Below, piece by piece: positions 56,584 through 64,000 of a DNA stretch of 64,000 nt. A program made the position numbers and the translations under genes. Under the pieces are notes generated by a model. That model did no database searches, had not been told where the DNA came from, and saw nothing but the letters and a program-made list of their open reading frames with translations. Position 1 is the first letter of the stretch. Each line of letters opens with the position of its first letter. Source of the stretch: Stramonita haemastoma (taxonomy: Eukaryota > Mollusca > Gastropoda > Neogastropoda > Muricidae); contig CM060322.1 in assembly GCA_030674155.1 (NCBI GenBank), forward strand, positions 63,212,072-63,276,071, read 5' to 3'.

Positions 56584-57392
<809 letters not shown>

Positions 57393-57397
57393 ACGCG

Positions 57398-57471
<74 letters not shown>

Positions 57472-57940
57472 AAATCAAACAGAAAAAAGCAGGAAAACAA
57501 TAAGATAACAAAAAGTACACAAACACAGAACTAGCATAAGAAATAGAAAATGAAAAATACACACACACACCACAGATGCACATGCACATCACCAATCAAC
57601 TTTATACTTAGGGAAATATATGCCTTCGATTAAGAGTGAAATTGTATAAGGAAATATAAAAGGAATTCAACAGCTGGGAGAAAGAGAGAGCACATAATTT
57701 TGCACACACACAAAATTGGTATAACCATATCATAAATATGATGTACATATTTATTCTGCTGAGAAAAAATTATATTAGAAAAAACGTTATCAAAAAATCT
57801 GTTATATTTGACTCTCATAATGATTTTTTTTTTAATTGTATAAAATATTTCTCAATACAAATAATAAACATTTTTAATCTTTAAATAAGACATTCAGAGA
57901 GAGAAAGAGGAAGAAAGAGATAATTATATTTTAGTATGAC
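57393..57940. repeat. (CGCG/CA)n microsatellite and AT-rich DNA
   Basis: GCGTGCGCGCACACA leads into about 75 bp of CA (57400-57470). The following AT-rich DNA holds no gene signal. Confidence 0.85.
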
Positions 57941-58008
57941 AGCAGTGTGATAGTTCAGTGTTGTGATAGTTCAGTGCTGTGATAGTTCTGTGCTGTGATA
58001 GTTCAGTG
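57941..58008. repeat. 17-bp minisatellite, 4 copies
   Basis: TGTGATAGTTCAGTGCT units, located just upstream of the acceptor of the next exon candidate. Confidence 0.9.
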
Positions 58009-58041
58009 ACTGACGTGTGTCTCTTATGATTCTGTGTGCAG

Positions 58042-58300
58042 GCAGGGTCCATGTTGAAAGAGACCCAGGCATTGGCAGCCACCAGCCACAAGAACTGAGA
58101 TTGACATTGTGTCCCCATAACACCTCTGTGGAATGTAGTGCAATGCAGTGTAGTTTGTGCAGTGCAGTACAGTGTTGTCTACACCATCCTTCATCCACCC
58201 CTACTGCTGAAATTAAAAAAATCTCCAATATAACCACAACCACACACCCCTCTTCCTTCATTGATGTGCTCATTAATAAAGAAATTTGACAACTTTTGTT
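58042..58300 (+). CDS. Candidate 3'-terminal exon with polyadenylation signal
   Basis: TTATGATTCTGTGTGCAG is a good acceptor. One frame gives 18 codons, AGSMLKETQALAATSHKN, then TGA at 58096-58098. About 180 nt of untranslated sequence follow before AATAAA at 58275-58280. A second frame stays open longer (to TGA at 58287-58289), so the coding frame is not certain. No family recognised. If real, it would end a plus-strand gene whose nearer exons could include 53957 or the cassette region. The spacing of stop, UTR and AATAAA is typical of a last exon. Confidence 0.35.
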
Positions 58301-58767
58301 TTTCAGTTACTGTACAGAGGGTTCATGCACACACGTTCAACATGCGTTTTTGTGTTCCTGAGTGTGTCTGGTGTGTATGTGTGTCTGTCTGTGTCTGTGT
58401 GAGTGTGTGTGTCTATGTCTGTGTGTCTCTGTGTGTGTGAGTGAGAGAGGGAGAGTCAGAAAGGTCTACATGTAGGTTTTCCACATTCAGAATGAATAAT
58501 GATGGTAATACCAATCCATCACAACCACCTGCATTCTACTGCTATTCTTCAGCTGGCTGTATGCAGATGTCTGTCTTTTTAAAAGTGGAGAATTTGAAAG
58601 GGGTGGGTGTGCCTAGAGCTTGATTATGAAATTTTATGCTTGAGGATTTGCCCACCAGTAAGGTTTTTGTTATTTTTATATATTTAAAAATGCCCACCAG
58701 TCATTTTCTGTTGTTTTTATATACTAAAAAAATTGCCCACCAGTAGGATAGCTGCATTCCAACTTCA
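58301..58767. repeat. TG/TCTG low complexity and a ~55-bp repeat
   Basis: TGTGTGTCTG repeats at 58365-58445. TTGCCCACCAGTAAGGTTTT-type units occur 2.5 times at 58648-58752. Confidence 0.7.
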
Positions 58768-59090
58768 GGGATGATGTGGAAATATGATACCAGTGTGGAC
58801 AGGTTTTCTACCTTTTGTCAAGTATTCATACCAGTACACAATGACCTACTCTTCCAAATAATGGAACAGGTTTTAGTGTGGGTTTGAAATGTTCTGCCTG
58901 TGTGTGTACACAGGACTTTGGTGTCAGTCTCATCCTGGAGATTTCTTGCCCACCACCTTCGGTTAGGGCAGATTTCTCTGCAGGAAAGTTGGGCTGTTCT
59001 ACTTGGGAACAGGGGTCAAAATGTACACAGGGACTGGATGTAAAAAGCACACCAGTGACCATTTCATTCTCCATGAAATGAAAGGAATGA
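58768..59090 (-). mobile_element. SINE-2 relic with an opposite SINE-1 tail
   Basis: The minus strand carries AAAACCTGTTCCATTATTTG, GAAGAGTAGGTCATTGTG and the GATGAGACTGAC remnant, plus a 3' AGAAATCTGCCC block. At 59020-59090 a plus-strand GTACACAGGGACTGGATGTA to GAATGAAGAAA fragment of SINE-1 follows. Heavily decayed. Confidence 0.55.
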
Positions 59091-59775
59091 AGAAACATTG
59101 AAGAAAAGGCTTCAAAAGTAAAGACATCTGATTATAGATATTCATATTGCAGACATCCGAATACAGGCTTCTGAAATAAACGCATCTAAGATACATACAT
59201 ATAAACGTAGATTTGAATCATTCAAGTATATACATAAGATAGGTGTACAAATATCCAAAGTATTTGTCAATGATCATAATGTAAAACAAACACTTGTAAA
59301 TGCAGAAATAGGAAACAAAGGCATCTATAACTATTACACACACGTAATTAATCACACAGATACAGACATCAAATGTCACAGATATCAGAAGTAATGACAC
59401 CTAAACTGTATCTTGAATGCAAGTTTCTACATAAAGATTAATCACACACTTCAAATTCAGACTACTAAACAATAATGAAAAGACAATCTAGTACAAGCAA
59501 ATCAGAGATAAGTATTTAAATATGGACACAGAAATAAGCATATGAATATGCACATTTCCTATAACCATTGAAGACCTCTTCAACAGACACAGGAAAAGAG
59601 TATACAGATTAAAAACATCAGATATCAAATATCGATGTACTACAGGTATTGATAATGCCACCAAAAAAACTTACACTTTTGGGCAATTTCCCTGGGCATT
59701 CAAATGTGATGGAAGAACATCTGTCATTTAACAACCATTTCATTCATTTTAAAATGTGCTTAGGTAAAAGTTCAA
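59091..59775. repeat. Very diverged AT-rich ~24-bp minisatellite
   Basis: AAGACATCTGATTATAGATA-like units (GACATC, GAATAxA, GATAT) recur irregularly to about 59650. No coding signal. Confidence 0.5.
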
Positions 59776-59990
59776 AGGTTTGCCAATGGCAAGAGTTTTC
59801 TGTATGTGACACCCCCTCCCCCTAATTTAAGCAGGTGCAATTGGATTTCAGGGATGGTGTCTAAACACCACACCTGTAAAGGGACAATTTTGTCAACTGC
59901 TCTTATAGGCACAAAATGGCCTCGAGATGCTGTGCCTGTGATTGCACATAGGCCTGGGTTTATTGTCTTGTTCAAGGATTAAAAGATAAG
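59776..59990 (-). mobile_element. SINE-2 relic
   Basis: On the minus strand CTTGAACAAGACAATAAACC, GAGGCCATTTTGTGCC, GGTGTTTAGACACCATCCCT and CAATTGCACCTGCTTAAATT match SINE-2 in order. Confidence 0.6.
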
Positions 59991-60298
59991 ATAGAGGTGT
60001 CCCCTAACATGTGTGGTCATTGGCCAGCGAGGCGTTGGAGAACTCGGCTCTTCCAGGAGCCAGCATATTAAGGGTTGTGCCTATCTCCTCTCCCTTGCTC
60101 CTAAAGCAGGCAGGTAGCTATTGACAGCTGGGGAGCTGTACTGAAGCCATCAGGGACAGGATAGGTTGGTGGCCAGATCACACACTTTCCCCTTATAAGT
60201 GAAGCAACAATCAACATGCCTAGCAAGTGGATGGGGACTGTTTGCCCACCTTGACTTCACTATAGTCCCCCAGTTTTTCCATGGTAAAATACCTCTTT
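59991..60298 (+). mobile_element. SINE-3 copy cut by the assembly gap
   Basis: From about 60225, AAGTGGATGGGGACTG, TTGACTTCACTATAGTCC and CCCAGTTTTTCCATGGTAAA match 49105-49170. The preceding 200 bp (CTCGGCTCTTCCAGGAGCCA, CAGGCAGGTAGCTATTGACA) may be its 5' part. Confidence 0.5.
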
Positions 60299-60398
60299 NN
60301 NNNNNNNNNNNNNNNNNNNNNNNNNNNNNNNNNNNNNNNNNNNNNNNNNNNNNNNNNNNNNNNNNNNNNNNNNNNNNNNNNNNNNNNNNNNNNNNNNN
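60299..60398. other. Assembly gap, 100 N
   Basis: Exactly 100 N, the usual placeholder for a gap of unknown size. The distance between flanking features is therefore not reliable. Confidence 1.
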
Positions 60399-61039
60399 TG
60401 TGTACTTTACTATCTACTTTTACCACTGCCCATGCTTATGTTAAGCACAGCACTAGGTGTCATGCCATGAATCTTGTGCAGCTAGTTTCTGTTACGTGTT
60501 GTTCCCCTGCCTACCAGCCTTACGCTAGTTTATAATTATAAATGCACAAGCTAGGTAGTTTTATTGTTTTGCTTTGTTTTGATTAAAGCTTTTGCAACAT
60601 GTATAAATTGTTAAACAAAATTATTGGTTGGATGTTTGGAATTAAAGTTAGCTGATTGATGATACTGCCTTAGTGAAGTCTTTTCACCACCATCTCTTTC
60701 TTTCTCTATGTCTCCCCTGTGTAGTCTGTCTGTCTAGTCTGTCTGTCTGTCTGTGGTCTGACAGGCTGCAAGATCGCAAATTTCAATGCAGGCATATAAG
60801 TAGATGTGTCCAAACCCATTCCTACATGAATGTATGCATGTGTCTACGTGTTTGTCTCCAGCATTTGTGTGCTTTAGGTTTGTAACCCTGAGAAACAAAT
60901 CAATAAATGATTTAGATGAATGAATAAATGAATAAGAAAATAAAAGTGTGATACCTTCCTTGATAAAGCCCCCTAATAATTCATTGGTTATGTTAAAGAA
61001 ATAAATGGGGGTGATGGTGGGGATGGAGGGGTGGGGGGC
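60399..61039. other. Unique AT-rich DNA
   Basis: Short TCTG repeat at 60726-60752 and AATAAATGAATGAATAAA-like tail near 60900-60945. No gene recognised. Confidence 0.5.
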
Positions 61040-61380
61040 AGGAAATGCTAGTGGTTAGAGAGTTGGTTCAAGCCACCACCAAGACACTGGTTTGAAGAGA
61101 TGTCTACCCAGGCTTAACTTCAGTACCCAGTCTGCTCCCCTGAAGTCCTCCAGATAAGTCTATAAATCCAGGTCCCAAGTGTGAAGGTATAAAGAACATC
61201 TTATGCACATGTTAAAATCTGTCCTGCCTTTAGGAAGAGTATGCCATTTCGTGTTGGTAAAGAGATGACAAAATTTCAATAAGGCATGCAAGTAAGGTTG
61301 TGTTTAGACGTCCTCCCCTAGAAGAAAGCTGTTGAACTTTAAGCTATAGGGAGAGCAAGTGTTCTGACTGTTTAGTGTCC
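61040..61380 (+). mobile_element. SINE-2 copy, near full-length but diverged
   Basis: The tRNA-like head GCTAGTGGTTAGAGAGTTGG has a weak B box (CTGGTTTGAAGA). It is followed by CCAGATAAGTCTATAAATCC, GCACATGTTAAAATCTGTCC, GGAAGAGTATGCCATTTCGT, GTGTTTAGACGTCCTCCCCT and GTTGAACTTTAAGCTATAGG. Confidence 0.6.
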
Positions 61381-61762
61381 CCTACAATAGACACTAAAAT
61401 ACCAGGTCAGATAAACTTTAACACAATTTTTGCCTGTGAGCCAAGACTAAGCCATTCTTATTATCATTGTTGCAGTTTTAGCAAAAGTCCTAGAGAAGAT
61501 GACTGATATAGGGATCACACTTCAAATGCCACCAGATATTTTAAACTATGTCATTTGGCTGCCAACTAAGGCAGTGGGGTCAGGAGTTAATAAGAGACTG
61601 GGCTAAATAAAGTATTGTTAAAGATAGTGTGAAGATAAATGTCTGTGGACCAGTCTACACTTACACGTGTCTCACATGACGTGGAACACACTTGGGTATT
61701 GGTATAGTCAGGCAAAACCTTGGTGTCCCCTTCATTCCCTCCTTCCCTCTCCTCCCCTGCAG
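61381..61762. other. Unique DNA upstream of the signal-peptide exon
   Basis: It ends in a 30-nt pyrimidine tract (TCCCTCCTTCCCTCTCCTCC CCTGCAG), a strong 3' splice site. No TATA box or other promoter signal could be placed with confidence. Confidence 0.5.
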
Positions 61763-61980
61763 GCTGTGTGGCTATAATTCTCTGGCTGTACTTCATCACA
61801 CACACTGGCAGCATCCACAACAGAGTGTGATCGCTGACAAGACGACAAGGAGGCGGGAATTTGGCTCCTGGCACTGGGACAGTCTTTTTCCAAAACCCAA
61901 AGTGCTGTCTGCTACAGAGGAGGAAAAAATGGCGGGGAAGCTTACTGTGCTGCTTGCCCTATTTGTCATCTACATGACAG
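61763..61980 (+). CDS. Exon encoding a signal peptide, secreted protein start
   Basis: Bounded by a strong acceptor (long CT tract then CTGCAG) and a perfect donor ACAG|GTAAGT at 61981. The ATG at 61929 sits in AAAAAATGG (good Kozak context). It encodes MAGKLTVLLALFVIYMTG, with a basic residue early, a hydrophobic core and a small residue near the end: a textbook secretory signal peptide split by an intron in its final Gly codon. The sequence upstream of the ATG is also open in frame (FGSWHWDSLFPKPKV), so an internal coding exon is the alternative. An upstream non-coding exon is implied by the acceptor. The mature protein is not seen with certainty, so no family is assigned. Confidence 0.6.
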
Positions 61981-62249
61981 GTAAGTCAGTACTTGGGCTG
62001 GTTACTTATGTTAAGTCTGGTGTGTTGCCCTGTTATTCAGATACAATTGTGTAAGAAACCAGGGCAACAAAAGATTGATCTATGACAAAATTCTCTCTAA
62101 AAAATAAAGTTGCTCTGATTTGGAAGAAAATATATGCAAACAATTTTTTTACATAAAAAGGAAGCCCAAATTTCACGTGTAAAAATGCAGTGTGCCTTAA
62201 GGGGTACACAAATACAAAGGACACAGACTTAAAGCAGAAAGATCACCAT
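61981..62249. other. Presumed intron start
   Basis: AT-rich sequence after the GTAAGT donor. Nothing else seen. Confidence 0.5.
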
Positions 62250-62875
62250 GATCAAGAGTGAGCAGAGTGTTGTATGTCACTTTTAGCAGCAGTGTTTTGG
62301 GGCTGTGGTAGGGACAAAAGACATGCTGAAATGGGCAAAGAAGATGTTAGAATTTCGATCAGAAAGGATTTGCTGAAGAGCAGATGTTTAAAGGGTATTG
62401 GCATAAATATTAAGTTAGAGACTAGTCCAGTTTTAAGACATTTTGGATCCAAAGTAGATTTCTTCATAAAGGGCTGCTTCACAACTGCACTTTTGACAAT
62501 GTAAGGAAATGTTCCAGTGAGGAGACTGTTGTTGACATTGTGAGTTAGAGTGGGTAGGAGTCTCTCAAGAAGCTCAACAAAGAGAGGCATTGGTAGGAAG
62601 GACAAAGGAACAAGATGTCAGTTTTGATTTCAAAATGATTTCATTTATTTTCTCAAAAAAGAGTAGAGAGACCCCAATTTGGGAATAGAGGTCAGAACAT
62701 ATGTCAGAGACTTTCTGGAGAAAACACTGACAAAACATGTCAGGCAGCTGGTTAGGTGGGCAGATACTAGGCAAGGAGAGGAAGGTTTTTCAAGGCAGAG
62801 CTGACTGCATACAGCAAACAGCTTTGACGTAGAACTACTGGTGGTCATCTTGGAGGAGCAATAATCATGATAGTG
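62250..62875 (-). pseudogene. CR1/L2-type LINE reverse transcriptase relic
   Basis: On the minus strand the translation first has SSSTSKLFAVCSQLCLEK, FCQCFLQKVSDICSDLYSQI, then LLPTLTHNVNNSLLTGTFP and SAVVKQPFMKKSTLDPKCLK. These match the linker before the RT domain and its first motifs (LTxIINxSLxTGxxP..xVTPLLKK..LDPxxLxNYRPVSN) of CR1/L2/Crack-type LINEs. The NYRPVSN core is degraded (TGLVSNL), with stops and frameshifts. Only this part of the element remains. It lies in the presumed intron in antisense to the candidate gene. Confidence 0.75.
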
Positions 62876-62879
62876 TCTA

Positions 62880-63150
62880 TCTATCTATCCCTTAGTCTGG
62901 TGACTGTGGGGCACACCTGAAGACTTGACAACCAGTTCCCTCCATTCCTCTCTCTGTTCTGCCTTTCTCAAAGTTTTGTTGAGTTCTAGGCCTGTCCATT
63001 CGCTGATATTGTCCTCCCATCTCTTCCTTGGTCTGCCTCTTTTTCTTCGCCCTTGGACAGTGCCTTGTATTGTTGTTGTCCTCATAGGTGTATCTTGGGC
63101 AAACGGAACCTTGCAGAGCCCACCCTACTCCAAGTGGGATTTTTTGGGTT
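62880..63150 (-). pseudogene. LINE 3' end with (GATA)n tail
   Basis: The minus-strand frame at 62885-63085 reads IQGTVQGRRKRGRPRKRWED, NISEWTGLELNKTLRKAEQR, EEWRELVVKSSGVPHSHQTK to a stop. This is the highly conserved C-terminus of a common metazoan LINE RT protein. It ends a few bases before a GATAGATAGATA tail (62878-62889), a typical LINE 3' end. It is a 5'-truncated copy inserted beside the CR1/L2-type relic. The exact clade is not certain. Confidence 0.8.
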
Positions 63151-63202
63151 GGGGTTAACCGCCACAGCCTGACAGTGTAGTTTAGCTTATTGAACAGCGC
63201 AG

Positions 63203-63417
63203 GTAACACGATGTTTGGCAACCAGAAACATTTACTTGTCAAGGGTGATACCAGTTTTCCTGTATCGTCTCTCATCTTGAAGGCATACACGTTTGGCAAG
63301 AGGAAGATCATGGCACACAAGCAGATACCACCGAGAGAAGCTTCCTCAGAAGTTGAGATCTGGACTGTGATGACAACAACAATGACAATGGCGATAATTT
63401 ACGGTGCTTTTGGTCTG
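63203..63417 (+). CDS. Possible second exon of the secreted-protein gene
   Basis: After GAACAGCGCAG the frame is open for about 71 codons (NTMFGNQKHLLVKGDTSFPV, SSLILKAYTFGKRKIMAHKQ) to TGA at 63418. It begins with 2 nt before the first whole codon, compatible with the 1 nt left by the donor at 61981. It contains CpGs and mixed composition unlike neighbouring repeats. Against it: a weak pyrimidine tract, no good donor at the end, and a minus-strand frame that is also open and continues from the LINE. No family recognised. Confidence 0.22.
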
Positions 63418-63425
63418 TGATGATG

Positions 63426-63758
63426 GCATATGGGTGATGATGATGACGAAGACTTTAACTATGATGGCGTCAATGATGATGATAACTGTGATTATAATCA
63501 TAACGATGATAATGATAAGGATGATGAAAACGATGACGACGATGATAATAAAGCTCACGACGATGGTAAAGAAAAAGATTATGACAACGCTGATGATGAT
63601 GATGCCTTTAACAAAGATGGGGACGATGCTGATGTTTACGACGACGATGATCAGAACGACTGTAATGATGACAATGATGATGATGATGGTGATGATGTGA
63701 TGATGATGATGGATGATGGTAGTGGTGGTGGTGGTAATGATGATGGTGGTGATGATGG

Positions 63759-63789
<31 letters not shown>

Positions 63790-64000
63790 TGATGATGATG
63801 AGAAGAAGAAGAAGAAAAAGAAGAAGTTGATGATGACTTTATCGCCAGTAGTGACGATGACGACGGGGATAATGATAACAATGACAATGATTATGATGAT
63901 GGTATTAGCGATGATAGCGTTGGTGATGATGATAATGATGCTTATATGATGATTTTAATGATGATAATGATGGTGATGACGATGGTGATGTTATGATAAT
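63426..64000. repeat. (GAT)n-rich repeat with Asp-rich ORF
   Basis: GAT/GAC/AAT triplets dominate to the window edge. The longest frame (63430-63792) is about half Asp with Asn, Gly and Tyr. It starts at an ATG just after an in-frame TGA and stops at 63790. Triplet impurity (GAC, AAC, TAC, AAA codons) is higher than in the pure repeats elsewhere here, but a decayed microsatellite explains it. Asp-rich secreted shell-matrix proteins exist in molluscs, which is why I mention coding potential. Confidence 0.7.

Noticed and set aside
60199..60535. ORFs spanning the N gap
   Set aside because: They are open only because N codons cannot be stops.

Overview
The window is eukaryotic and repeat-dominated. 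No bacterial, phage or plasmid gene, operon, rRNA gene or CRISPR array is visible. Very long CT/CA/TG/GA/ATT microsatellites, tRNA-derived SINEs whose central block resembles GGATGAGACTATAAACC, I-type non-LTR retrotransposon relics with an RNase H domain, a small TA-flanked MITE and short exon-like islands with GT-AG borders fit an invertebrate nuclear genome. A marine gastropod mollusc is my best guess; that is inference from repeat style, not proof. One 100-N assembly gap lies at 60299-60398. Most long ORFs here are translations of simple repeats.

Layout. 0-10 kb: unique AT-rich DNA broken by microsatellites, one SINE at 476-709, a tRNA-Cys-like SINE head near 3.9 kb, and a degenerate SINE with a microsatellite and a long hairpin at 5.2-5.7 kb. 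10-18 kb: a dead minus-strand LINE (10.54-11.43 kb), a 40-bp minisatellite (12.1-13.0 kb), a SINE at 14.7 kb, and a 54-bp minisatellite open on both strands (16.59-17.22 kb). 18-24 kb: a tandem segmental duplication, each copy carrying a decayed LINE RNase H fragment. The first copy carries a 419-bp MITE that the second lacks, so the second shows the empty site. 24-36 kb: a chain of minisatellites, several SINEs, a 370-bp G-run tract and a 650-bp polypyrimidine tract. 36.6-48.5 kb: the most unusual region, an array of three short exon-like cassettes (here A, B and C) in ~2.0 and ~2.55 kb higher-order units. An isolated exon candidate (37986-38173) lies between outlying A-like cassettes and the main array. 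49-58 kb: SINEs, 2 kb of A-rich minisatellite almost without T, a second MITE inside another minisatellite, and two possible 3' exons (53957-54091; 58042-58280 with AATAAA). 58-64 kb: decayed SINEs, the gap, an exon that encodes a signal peptide and ends in a perfect GTAAGT donor (61763-61980), two minus-strand LINE relics of different clades, and a GAT repeat with an Asp-rich ORF at the right edge.

How it may fit together. All exon candidates are on the plus strand. One reading is a gene with very long introns running through about 38-58 kb, followed by a secreted-protein gene starting near 61.8 kb. No candidate has a recognised protein family and splice phases do not chain cleanly, so this is a hypothesis. 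The alternative is that A/B/C are decayed copies of one exon-bearing segment.
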